8,459 nucleotides of DNA from Pseudomonadota bacterium (GCA_023416335.1 JAEZHY010000045.1:1-8459), one strand, 5' to 3'. Shown: positions 1 through 6,942, numbered from the stretch's first letter. A program made the numbers and translations. Notes: a model not told the origin generated them from the sequence alone.

Positions 1-520
1 TCTCCAGCCTGCGTACTTCCGCGCGGGAGGATTCCGATTGCGCGGTCTTGAGTTTAAAGTCGGCCTGTTTTTCCGCCGTTTCCTGTTCGCTCACGCTGGC
101 TGTTTTTAAAAGGTCCGTCCACCTGGCGGCAGTGACTTTGGCCAGTCCCAGGGTGGCTTCCGACTGTGCCAGCTGGGCCCTGGCACGTTCCAGTTCCTGG
201 TCCAGTTCGGGCGTATCGATTTCGGCAAGCAATTGGCCCGTTTTGACGTGATCGCCGATATCGACCAGCCTGCGCTTCAGGTAGCCGCTGGCACGGGCGT
301 AGATGGGCGCTTCCGTGTGTGGCCTTATTTCCGCCGGAAGCATCAGGGACGCCGCAGGCTGTCCCGGCTTGGGCGAGACCGTTGCAACCGTGGGGACCGT
401 TTGTTCCAGCGGTTGGGCCTCCGCCCCGGGGTTGTTTCTCTGCCTGGGGACGATGCCAGAGAACAGGCAAACAGAAACCGCTGCGATAATGACGGCAATG
501 AGCGAGAATCCTTGTTTCAT
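1..520 (-). CDS. RND efflux periplasmic adaptor (HlyD/membrane fusion protein family), partial, C-terminus off the left edge
   Basis: The first 173 residues are visible. This family bridges an inner-membrane RND permease to an outer-membrane TolC-like channel. I see an N-terminal hydrophobic anchor or signal (about residues 5-23) with no good lipobox at Cys18, then a linker. A biotinyl-lipoyl-like half-motif follows at about 70-110 (APIYARASGYL, then VDIGDHVKTGQLLAEIDTPEL). A coiled-coil alpha-hairpin starts at about 105 and runs to the edge, with the typical RW.DLLKTASVSEQE segment at about 133-147. The ATG at 520 overlaps the TGA of the permease gene as ATGA, and an AGAGGG Shine-Dalgarno lies just upstream, so the two are probably translationally coupled. 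Permease before adaptor is the reverse of the more usual order. The family call is secure; the substrate is unknown. Confidence 0.93.
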   Translation of the reverse strand, partial: MKQGFSLIAVIIAAVSVCLFSGIVPRQRNNPGAEAQPLEQTVPTVATVSPKPGQPAASLMLPAEIRPHTEAPIYARASGYLKRRLVDIGDHVKTGQLLAEIDTPELDQELERARAQLAQSEATLGLAKVTAARWTDLLKTASVSEQETAEKQADFKLKTAQSESSRAEVRRLE

Positions 521-3500
521 ATAATACCCTCTTGTTGCGGCACGGTTTGACTCTGTTCTCCCGGCCTCTTTCGGCGGTGGAAGAAGCTGAAAACAACCGG
601 GACGAAAAACAGGGTGGCCGTGGTGGCAAGTATCAAGCCGCCGATCACGGCACGTCCGAGAGGAGCATTCTGTTCCCCGCCTTCTCCCAGCGCGAGAGAC
701 ATAGGAAGCATGCCTGCGATCATGGCCAGCGCAGTCATGAGTACCGGACGCAGGCGACCGACGCCTGCCTTCCATGCGGCGCTCGGAGGATCGTCGCCTC
801 CCGCCAGATTGTTCCTTGCAAACGTCACCACCAGCACGGAGTTCGCAGTCGCCACCCCCATGCTCATGATGGCCCCCATCAGGGCGGGAACGCTCAGGGT
901 CGTAGAAGTGAGATAAAGCCCCCAGACAACTCCGGCCAACGCCCCGGGCAGCGCGGTGATTATGATGAAAGGATCGAGCCAGCTCTGGAAATTGACCACC
1001 AGCAGGAGGTAGACGAGCACGATCGCAAATACGAGCCCGAAAGCCAGGCCGCGGAAGCTGGAATCCATCGTGTCCGCCTGGCCCCGAAGGTTGATGAAGC
1101 TTCCCCGTGGAAGCTCCTTTTGCACTTCCGCAACAATTGGCCTCAGGTCGCTAAGGACTCCGCCCAGGTCACGTCCGCTTACGCCGCCAAAAACATCGAT
1201 TACGGGCATCACGTTATAGTGGGTGAAGATGGACGATCCGCTCTTCCGCTCAAAGGATGCCAGATTTGCAAGGACCTGGGTGTCGTTCTTCCCGGCCTGT
1301 CCCGCGTTTATCGGGATCGAGTTGAGGGCTGCAAGGGAGTCCATCGGATACTCCGGAACCCGGATATTAACCAGGTACTGGACCCCGGCTTTCGGATTGA
1401 GCCAGTAATTCGGCTGTACCTGGCTGCTCCCGCTCAGGCTCAGCAAAACCGAATTCGCCACGTCGCGCTCGGACAACCCGATCTGGGACGCTTTGGTGCG
1501 ATCGACTGCGAAATGGATCTCAGGCTGATCGGCCGGCTGCTGCACGCGCACGTCCACAGTACCCGGCACCCGTCGGATCTTCTCGGCAAGACGCACTGCT
1601 ACGGCCCTGTTTTTCTCGCGGTCTCGTCCGACGATCTGGACGTCAAACGGTGCGGGGAGTCCGAAGTTGATCGTCTGGTTAACGATATCGGCGGGAAGAA
1701 AGTAGAAGGTGGCGCCCGGAAAGTCCCGGTTGAGACGGGTCCGCAGGAGTCTGACGTAATCGGGCGTGGGCCTGTGACCGGCAGAAAGTGAAACGAGAAT
1801 ATCGGCGTCGCAGGTCCCCGTCAGGCCGTTGTCGATGTAGGTGAGCGGGATCCCGCCCGAGGGAATTCCGATATTATCGAGCATCCCGGTGAGTTCGCCG
1901 GGGGGAATTTCCTGCCGGATCCCCTGCTCGACCTGGTCCACGAGCCTGATGGTCTCTTCGATTCGCATCCCGGTCGGGGCCCTGACATGAAGGCGGAATT
2001 GGCCGGCATCGACAGACGGGAAGAAATCCCGTCCGAGTTTGGGAATCAGCAGAAGACTTCCTGCACAAAAGAGCAGAAACAGAAACGCAAAGGCTGCACG
2101 AAAATTCAGAACTTTTCCGAGCAGGAAACGATAACCTTCCCTGAACCGGGCAAAACCACGCTCGAATTTGAGCTGAAGTGCCGCAAAGGGGCGCAGAAGC
2201 GGGCCAACCGTGCTCAGGTCCGCGAGATGCCCCCGGTACGTCGATTTCCGGTAAAACCACATCACCAGAGTGGGCACCAGTGTGCGCGAGAGCACGTAGC
2301 TTGCGAGCATCGCGAATACGACCGCCTCGGCCATGGGAACGAACAGATAGCGCGCAACGCCCGAGAGGAAGAACATCGGCACGAACACGATGCAGATGCA
2401 AAGCGTGGAGACGAAAGCCGGCAGCGCGATCTCCCGGGCTCCGTCGAGGATTGCCTGCTCATTTGGCTTTCCCGTCGCCATTTGCCGGTGGACGTTTTCC
2501 AACTCCACGGTTGCATCGTCCACGAGGATGCCGACGGCAAGCGCCAGGCCCCCGAGCGTCATCAGGTTGATGGTTTCTCCCAAAGCGCTGAGAAGGGCAA
2601 GCGAGCTGAGAATGGATAAGGGAATCGACAGTGCGATGATGAAGGTACCGCGCCAGGTGCCGAGAAAGAGCAGGATCATTGCCGCGGTCAGAGCGGCCGC
2701 GATCACGCCTTCCTTCACGACATCGTTTACGGCTGCCCGGACAAAGAGAGACTGGTCGGCAAATTCTTTCGCTTCAAGCTCGGAAGGAAGGCCGCTTAGA
2801 ATGCGCGGCATCACCTTTTTTATGCCGTCAACCACACTCAGGGTCGAGGCGGAACCGCTCTTCAACACGGTGAGCAGCACGCCGCGCAAGCCGTCCAGCC
2901 GCACAACGTTTTGCTGAGGCAGATAGCCGTCATGGACTTGTGCGACGTCGCCCACGCGAATAACCGCTCCGTTCACCGTCTTTATCGGCAGGTTGTTCAG
3001 TTCCAGGAGAACGGACGGGCTGCTGTTGAGCGCAACATTGTATTCCGTTGGACCTATTTTTGCGGTACCGGTCGGCAGAATCAGGTTCTGCGCATTGAAG
3101 GCGTTCACGACGTCCTGGGGTGAGAGTCTTTTCGCCTGCAAGGCCGCCAGGTCGAGATCCACGGCAACAACCCGCGGCTTCCCCCCGTAAGGATAAGGCA
3201 CGGATGCGCCTCGCACGGTCATGAGCCCTACCCTGACCTGGTTGAAGGCAATATCCTGGAGTTCCTGTTCCGAGTGTTTCTTGCTTGCCAGACTGTACTG
3301 CAGGATCGGAACGGTGGAAGCATTGTAGCGGATGATGATCGGGGGATTCACACCAGGCGGAAGGAAACGCAGAACGGAGTTGCCGCTCGCCGAAAGCTGC
3401 GCCACGCCGTCGGAGACCGAAGCGCCTGGCTGGAGAAATACTTTGATTACGCCGGCGCCGTTGTAGGAAGTTGACTCGATATGTTCGATGTCACTTACCT

Positions 3501-3720
3501 GGGCACTGATCATCCGCTCATGGTTGGTGATGATGCGGTCCTCTATTTCCTTGGCGCTCAGACCGTTATAGAGCCAGACGGCGCTGATCACCGGAATATT
3601 GATGGCCGGAAAAATGTCGGTCGGTGTGCGCAAGAGCACCAGGGGCGTCAAAAGCAACAGAACGAGCGCAGCCACCACAAAGGTATAGGGCTGGCGCAGC
3701 GCGAGTCGAACAATCCACAT
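517..3720 (-). CDS. RND-family multidrug efflux permease (AcrB/HAE-1-like)
   Basis: Encodes 1067 aa, normal for AcrB-type proton-driven inner-membrane pumps that work with an adaptor and an outer-membrane channel. The protein has the duplicated RND layout: TM1 at about 12-30, a large periplasmic loop, TM2-6 at about 335-490, TM7 at about 541-560, a second periplasmic loop, and TM8-12 at about 890-1047. The proton-relay Asp pair of TM4 is present (D401-D402 in GILVDDATVELENV). The TM10 lysine of AcrB is not: the aligned stretch reads GVATANSVLVV, with A959 at that position. The C-terminal GRAVIGG motif (about 1022-1028) is intact. The ATG at 3720 has a GGGAG ribosome binding site about 10 bases upstream. 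It is followed by the adaptor with a 4-base overlap and preceded by a Crp/Fnr regulator and a FNR-type box. Organic drug or solvent export is more likely than metal export because CusA-type metal motifs were not seen; the substrate is unknown. Confidence 0.95.
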   Translation of the reverse strand: MWIVRLALRQPYTFVVAALVLLLLTPLVLLRTPTDIFPAINIPVISAVWLYNGLSAKEIEDRIITNHERMISAQVSDIEHIESTSYNGAGVIKVFLQPGASVSDGVAQLSASGNSVLRFLPPGVNPPIIIRYNASTVPILQYSLASKKHSEQELQDIAFNQVRVGLMTVRGASVPYPYGGKPRVVAVDLDLAALQAKRLSPQDVVNAFNAQNLILPTGTAKIGPTEYNVALNSSPSVLLELNNLPIKTVNGAVIRVGDVAQVHDGYLPQQNVVRLDGLRGVLLTVLKSGSASTLSVVDGIKKVMPRILSGLPSELEAKEFADQSLFVRAAVNDVVKEGVIAAALTAAMILLFLGTWRGTFIIALSIPLSILSSLALLSALGETINLMTLGGLALAVGILVDDATVELENVHRQMATGKPNEQAILDGAREIALPAFVSTLCICIVFVPMFFLSGVARYLFVPMAEAVVFAMLASYVLSRTLVPTLVMWFYRKSTYRGHLADLSTVGPLLRPFAALQLKFERGFARFREGYRFLLGKVLNFRAAFAFLFLLFCAGSLLLIPKLGRDFFPSVDAGQFRLHVRAPTGMRIEETIRLVDQVEQGIRQEIPPGELTGMLDNIGIPSGGIPLTYIDNGLTGTCDADILVSLSAGHRPTPDYVRLLRTRLNRDFPGATFYFLPADIVNQTINFGLPAPFDVQIVGRDREKNRAVAVRLAEKIRRVPGTVDVRVQQPADQPEIHFAVDRTKASQIGLSERDVANSVLLSLSGSSQVQPNYWLNPKAGVQYLVNIRVPEYPMDSLAALNSIPINAGQAGKNDTQVLANLASFERKSGSSIFTHYNVMPVIDVFGGVSGRDLGGVLSDLRPIVAEVQKELPRGSFINLRGQADTMDSSFRGLAFGLVFAIVLVYLLLVVNFQSWLDPFIIITALPGALAGVVWGLYLTSTTLSVPALMGAIMSMGVATANSVLVVTFARNNLAGGDDPPSAAWKAGVGRLRPVLMTALAMIAGMLPMSLALGEGGEQNAPLGRAVIGGLILATTATLFFVPVVFSFFHRRKRPGEQSQTVPQQEGII

Positions 3721-3790
3721 ATCAGCTTACTCCCTATATGATCATTACAGGCTTGCGACTGATTTCAACGCCTCTTGTCAATGGCGGGCA

Positions 3791-3796
3791 GTATCG
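3791..3796 (-). promoter_or_regulatory. Candidate -10 hexamer for the RND operon
   Basis: On the minus strand this reads GATACT (4 of 6 matches to TATAAT). A start site about 7 bases downstream would be near 3784. That places the FNR-type dyad centre (3824.5) at about -40.5, the class II activator position, and gives an untranslated leader of about 63 nt. A TTGACA also occurs at 3781-3776 but has no good -10 at 16-18 bp spacing. Assignment is by inspection only. Confidence 0.35.
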
Positions 3797-3816
3797 GCCG
3801 GACGATCCGAAATGGA

Positions 3817-3832
3817 TATGATCCAGATCATA
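3817..3832. promoter_or_regulatory. FNR/DNR-type operator (TATGAT-CCAG-ATCATA)
   Basis: A perfect 6-bp inverted repeat with a 4-base centre contains TGAT-N4-ATCA, the core of the FNR/DNR recognition sequence (TTGAT-N4-ATCAA). It lies in the 123-base gap between the Crp/Fnr regulator and the RND permease, 97-112 bases upstream of the permease ATG. A site for the adjacent regulator, activating the pump operon, is the natural reading; binding by another FNR-family protein is also possible. Confidence 0.65.
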
Positions 3833-3843
3833 CAGGGGAGATT

Positions 3844-4491
3844 TTAATCTACTACTTCTTCGAGCATGGTTCGGTTCACAATGTTGATTCTCTGTCCGTC
3901 AAATCGAACGAGGCCTTCTGTTTCGAGTTCTTTGGCAGTGCGGTAGAACGTTTCGTGTGTCATGCCAAGGAGTGTGGCAATTGATTTGCGATGGGCGGGA
4001 AGAGTCACGGACTCACTGTCCTGGACTTCCGAAAGCAGCAGAATATAGCTGATGATACGAGACTTGGGCGTCTTCAGGGAAAGTTCCTCGATGCGCTGCC
4101 GGAGGTTTATGGCCTCCAGGGAAAGAAACTGTATCCAGGAACAGGCGAATAGCGCGTCGCCTCGAAGCATATCCAGGAATTCGGCCTTGCGTACTATCCA
4201 CAGGCTGCTGTCCTTCAGTGCTTCCGCATAGCAGTGATATATGTCCGAGAAAATACTGGCTTCCGCAAAAGTGTTCCCATCGTCCGCTATTGCAAGCGTG
4301 ATCTCTTTCCCTGCGGGAGAAACCCTGTAGAGGCGCACTGCGCCGTTTGATACGGCATAAAGACCGCGGGACCTGTCGCCGGGAGAGAAAAGAATCGCTC
4401 CTTTCTGTAGCGAGATGTGCTTCGAGATGGCCTGAATGCGGCCAAGATGTTCTTCCGTAAGGCCGCCAAAACAGCGAAATTGTCTGAACAT
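3844..4491 (-). CDS. Crp/Fnr-family transcriptional regulator (DNR-like)
   Basis: Encodes 215 aa, typical of the family. The N-terminal cyclic-nucleotide-binding-like beta barrel spans about 5-115 (KGAILFSPGDRSRGLYAV at 30-47, and a GNTFAEASIF segment at about 72-81). A long dimerisation helix follows at about 118-140, then a C-terminal winged helix-turn-helix (RKSIATLLGMTHETFYR at about 168-184). It has only three cysteines (C7, C87, C117), spaced unlike the N-terminal [4Fe-4S] cluster of FNR. The FAEA segment resembles heme/NO-sensing DNR-type members rather than cAMP-binding Crp, but the ligand cannot be told from sequence alone. The start at 4491 has a GAGAGGAA site about 6 bases upstream. 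It lies directly upstream of the efflux genes on the same strand, with an FNR-type dyad just past its stop, so it probably controls them. Family assignment is firm; the signal sensed is not. Confidence 0.92.
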   Translation of the reverse strand: MFRQFRCFGGLTEEHLGRIQAISKHISLQKGAILFSPGDRSRGLYAVSNGAVRLYRVSPAGKEITLAIADDGNTFAEASIFSDIYHCYAEALKDSSLWIVRKAEFLDMLRGDALFACSWIQFLSLEAINLRQRIEELSLKTPKSRIISYILLLSEVQDSESVTLPAHRKSIATLLGMTHETFYRTAKELETEGLVRFDGQRINIVNRTMLEEVVD

Positions 4492-4710
4492 ACGCGTTCC
4501 TCTCAGGTTTCTCTATTAATACCCTATCGGGGAGCGCAGGGCCAAAACGATCGCGTCCGATTTCCGGGACGGCAAGGCGCATGTTCCCTGCCATCAAGAC
4601 TGCACGGCAGTGGTAATGGCCCGGCTTGCCTTTGAAATGCGCGAAAAGATCAGGCATCTTAAGGGCCTGCGGCCCACACACGTATTGAGAGACGGGCACC
4701 AGCCGGAAAG

Positions 4711-4930
4711 GGCTGTAGGATGGGTGGGAGCGGAGCGGGAACCCATCGTTTTTTAAGGCTCTTTCCCCTCACAGCAGCCGGGAAAGCTCAAGGACTGCCG
4801 AATACGACTTCTTTTTCCGTGTAATGACTTTCCCGTGTTCCCAGGCACCGACTTATGCCTCTCCGGCCAATCATTCCGAGGCGTTCCGAAAAGCGATGGG
4901 TTGTCACCCATCGCCCACCATCGTGCTGTT
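4711..4930. repeat. Probable interspersed repeat with two related hairpins
   Basis: Two hairpins share the arms GATGGGT/ACCCATC. The first is at 4719-4747, with a purine-rich 15-base loop, followed by a T run at 4749-4754. The second is at 4893-4914 (GCGATGGGT, loop TGTC, ACCCATCGC, a perfect 9-bp stem). Sequences of the type GGATGGGTGGAGCG...AACCCATC are, from memory, common dispersed repeats in proteobacterial genomes. The element limits are a guess, because only one copy of the region is in the window. Confidence 0.4.
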
Positions 4931-5018
4931 GCTTCAAAACCGGGGCACAAATCGGAAAAGGGAACAGGCAATTTAAGGGCCTGCTGACGTCCGCCACACC
5001 TGTACTTAAAGAGGGACG

Positions 5019-5038
5019 CAAAAATCGTTACATTTTTG
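5019..5038 (-). terminator. Weak candidate terminator downstream of the MOT1 gene
   Basis: CAAAAAT and ATTTTTG flank a 6-base centre, 31 bases beyond the MOT1 stop. The 7-bp stem is AT-rich and has no separate U tract, so it would be a weak terminator at best. It is the only hairpin placed to end this transcript before the repeat. Confidence 0.25.
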
Positions 5039-5068
5039 TGTTGCGGTTCGAAGCCGGGTCTCAATTAC

Positions 5069-6256
5069 CTAAATCTTTATCCACCCGCGTCTCAGCGAAT
5101 TATCCAGAATTATCCCGACCAGGAAAGCAACACCCATATTCCACATCGCAACAGCGGCCACTATCAGCATCACATAGAAGTCTGCCTTCTTATCTCCAAT
5201 ATCCTTCACAACTATTGCCAGTTCCGATCCCGCAAAAAACAGGATTACGCCCAGGATTGCGTTCGGGAAAATCTTGAAAATGATCGCAACCGAATCGCTG
5301 AAGAATAAAGCGATCAGAATCAGCAGGCATCCAAGTATGACGGTCGCCCCTCCCGTTTTAGCTCCGAACCGGACGTGCCCGGCCATTCCACCTGCGCCGT
5401 GGCACATGGGGATACCGCCGAAGAGAGGAGAAGCCAGATTCATAATTCCCTGAGAAACGGCAATTTTCCTTTCAGTCACCTTTCTGTCGGGAAACAGCTC
5501 GTTATTTTCGGCCACGATTGCAATCACCGCATTCCCAATAGTCAGCGGTATCTGTGGAATCGCGAAAAGAAGCGTTCCCACAACCAGGTCGTTCCAGGTA
5601 ATGGAAGGGAGGGCAAAAACAGGCAGCTTGAAACCGACATGAATTTTAGCAAGTTCTTGTAATATTTCAGGATTCATGATAGGCGCCGATCCGATGCCGA
5701 TCAAAAGAAGCACGAACATGGCAGGGACGTGGGGGTTTGTCAGGAGAAGATAAGTAACCACAAGTGCGATACCGGCCAGGAGGGGTGCCGTCGTCATCCG
5801 GTGGACGCCGTCAACCATAAAGGAAAGCCCCAGGCCCAGCATGATGCCGCGCACAACCGGCTTTGTGGCGAGTTTTGCGATGGGCTTGATCGCGCCCGTC
5901 GTACCTGCCAAAAACCAGAAAATACCGGTCGTGATCCCCGAACCGAAAAGGGCCGCCGGCGTTATCCCTCCGGCAATGGCTGCCGCTCCTATGGCCTTCA
6001 TCGGCTGAACCGGAATTGGTGTTCTGTAATAAAATCCTACTGCGAGCAGACAAATGCCGAACATGAAAAGAAGCCCGAGGGGATCTATCTTCACGATGGT
6101 TATGTAGGCGACAACAAAGGGAATCAGGGTGCCGATGTCGCCAAAAGCGCCGGCCCATTCCATCTTGTTATAAAGATTCTTGGTCCTTTTCTCACCTGCC
6201 GTCGCTTCGCCTGCAAGTTTTGCATCTCCCATTGCTTTCGCCTGACCATCCGACAT
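5069..6256 (-). CDS. MOT1-family molybdate (putative sulfate/molybdate) transporter
   Basis: Encodes a 395-aa polytopic membrane protein with about ten hydrophobic segments after a 30-residue charged N-terminus. Signature motifs of the MOT1 family are all present: EWAGAFGDIGTLIPF (33-47), YYRTPIPVQPMKAIGA (76-91), PQIPLTIGNAVIA (234-246), and GGIPMCHGAGGMAGH (280-294). MOT1 proteins, related to SulP carriers but lacking the STAS domain, import molybdate in plants, algae and bacteria; no STAS domain is seen here. The start at 6256 has GGAGGT about 9 bases upstream. It is a single-gene unit with no ABC-type mod genes beside it. Molybdate would feed Mo/W cofactor enzymes such as formate dehydrogenase. 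Sulfate or another oxyanion as substrate cannot be excluded. Confidence 0.9.
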   Translation of the reverse strand: MSDGQAKAMGDAKLAGEATAGEKRTKNLYNKMEWAGAFGDIGTLIPFVVAYITIVKIDPLGLLFMFGICLLAVGFYYRTPIPVQPMKAIGAAAIAGGITPAALFGSGITTGIFWFLAGTTGAIKPIAKLATKPVVRGIMLGLGLSFMVDGVHRMTTAPLLAGIALVVTYLLLTNPHVPAMFVLLLIGIGSAPIMNPEILQELAKIHVGFKLPVFALPSITWNDLVVGTLLFAIPQIPLTIGNAVIAIVAENNELFPDRKVTERKIAVSQGIMNLASPLFGGIPMCHGAGGMAGHVRFGAKTGGATVILGCLLILIALFFSDSVAIIFKIFPNAILGVILFFAGSELAIVVKDIGDKKADFYVMLIVAAVAMWNMGVAFLVGIILDNSLRRGWIKI

Positions 6257-6322
6257 TAGGCACTACCTCCATGTTTGATTTCGATCGGCACCTGCTCGCG
6301 ACCTGAATTACCGATTCGAGTA

Positions 6323-6351
6323 TCGCATCATCCCTGGAATCAATAATGCGA
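6323..6351. promoter_or_regulatory. Candidate operator dyad upstream of the MOT1 gene
   Basis: TCGCATcAT and ATaATGCGA form inverted arms (8 of 9 positions pair) around an 11-base centre, centred about 81 bases upstream of the MOT1 start. A GATACT hexamer (minus strand, 6324-6319) that could act as -10 overlaps one edge, so a protein bound here could block transcription. It does not clearly match the ModE site as I remember it. Confidence 0.3.
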
Positions 6352-6400
6352 CCGCCCATTTTTCCCTCTCAACCGGTAAAACAATCCGGAACAGGAAAAA

Positions 6401-6442
6401 TTGCGGTACTCCCGAAAAAAATCGTTTCAGGAGGTGCCGCAA
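6401..6442. terminator. Long hairpin, bidirectional terminator- or attenuator-like
   Basis: The left arm TTGCGGTACTCC (6401-6412) pairs with GGAGGTGCCGCAA (6430-6442), with one G-T wobble and one bulged G. GAAA/TTTC (6414-6417, 6425-6428) can extend it inward. It is flanked by AAAAA at 6396-6400 and TTTTT at 6444-6448, so each strand gives a GC-rich stem followed by a U run. Its position between divergent genes means it is not a normal end-of-gene terminator for either. It would lie in the leader of one of them, or be left from a lost gene. Confidence 0.5.
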
Positions 6443-6613
6443 GTTTTTGAATTCTTCGTTGTTTAACAAAATGGGGAGCACCTGATATGGGCCTGCATTG
6501 AGAATGGCTCTGCATCAGGAAAACAAGGAGAAAGGGGGTGATGGGAAAAGATTTAGATACCGAAAGATCGTACCATCGCTGGTTCCATGGTCCAAATGGA
6601 AAAGGAGGAAACA

Positions 6614-6913
6614 ATGAAGGGTCTATGGGCAAAGGTGTTTGCATTCGCAATCGGTATTGGTCTTTTGGCACCTGAATTGGTCATGGCGGGTGGAGGAGGA
6701 CCGGTCGACAAAATGGTGATTGTTGCGGATTCCCGTAACTTGACGGGAGTCATGGCCTGGTGGGCCAACATGTATAATGAGAGCCATATTGAATTCACAC
6801 TCCTGACAGTAATCATCATTCCTGTCGTAGGCCTCATCTTCGGTCTATTGGCCGACGTGATCATGAACTGGATTGGCATCGATTTGAAAAACAGAGAGTT
6901 GGCGGAACATTGA
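6614..6913 (+). CDS. Small exported membrane protein of unknown function (99 aa)
   Basis: I do not recognise a named family. The visible architecture is a Sec-type signal peptide (about 1-25, cleavage likely after ELVMA), a glycine-rich GGGG start of the mature chain, a short polar stretch (DKMVIVADSRNLTG), and a single transmembrane segment at about 65-90. It ends in a short tail, GIDLKNRELAEH. The start at 6614 is chosen because AAAGGAGGAAACA sits directly before it; the in-frame ATG at 6587 has no ribosome binding site. It is transcribed away from the MOT1 gene, and a strong hairpin follows the stop. Size and topology suggest a membrane-complex accessory subunit or a transporter partner, but nothing in the window names the partner. 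Confidence 0.82.
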   Translation: MKGLWAKVFAFAIGIGLLAPELVMAGGGGPVDKMVIVADSRNLTGVMAWWANMYNESHIEFTLLTVIIIPVVGLIFGLLADVIMNWIGIDLKNRELAEH

Positions 6914-6920
6914 AATTCAG

Positions 6921-6942
6921 GAAGGGAGCGAAAGCTCCCTTC
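6921..6942 (+). terminator. Strong stem-loop after the small membrane protein gene
   Basis: GAAGGGAGC (6921-6929) and GCTCCCTTC (6934-6942) form a perfect 9-bp stem closed by a GAAA tetraloop, 7 bases after the stop codon. There is no T run after it, so it may stabilise the 3' end or pause polymerase rather than be a complete intrinsic terminator. Confidence 0.5.

Larger units (their letters stand above)
4492..5068. other. Gene-poor interval of 577 bases
   Basis: I see no gene with a start, ribosome binding site and recognisable product here. The short reading frames present lack start signals or run through hairpin repeats. The interval holds the upstream region of the Crp/Fnr gene, a probable interspersed repeat with two related hairpins, and a weak AT-rich hairpin behind the MOT1 gene. 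Confidence 0.6.
6257..6613. other. Divergent intergenic leader region (357 bases)
   Basis: It separates the minus-strand MOT1 gene from the plus-strand small membrane protein gene, so it must hold both promoters. I see an imperfect dyad near MOT1 (6323-6351) and a long hairpin flanked by A and T runs (6401-6442). There is also a weaker inverted repeat, CCTGAT/ATCAGG (6481-6519), and a purine-rich Shine-Dalgarno-like stretch (about 6521-6539) before an ATG at 6541. I see no convincing sigma-70 promoter on the plus strand. Confidence 0.6.

Noticed and set aside
532..1791. Plus-strand 419-codon frame inside the RND permease gene.
   Set aside because: Antisense to a well-supported 1067-aa permease; His/Arg-rich product typical of a GC-rich shadow frame.
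4013..4699. Minus-strand 228-codon frame overlapping the Crp/Fnr gene.
   Set aside because: It overlaps a clear regulator gene in another frame and has no family features; it is a shadow frame.
5042..5060. GGTTCGAAGCC resembling a tRNA T-arm.
   Set aside because: The arms do not form a 5-bp T-stem and no acceptor, anticodon or D-arm can be placed around it.
4753..5064. Minus-strand 103-codon frame downstream of the MOT1 gene.
   Set aside because: No ribosome binding site, mixed composition, and it passes through a hairpin of the probable repeat. It looks like translated repeat DNA.
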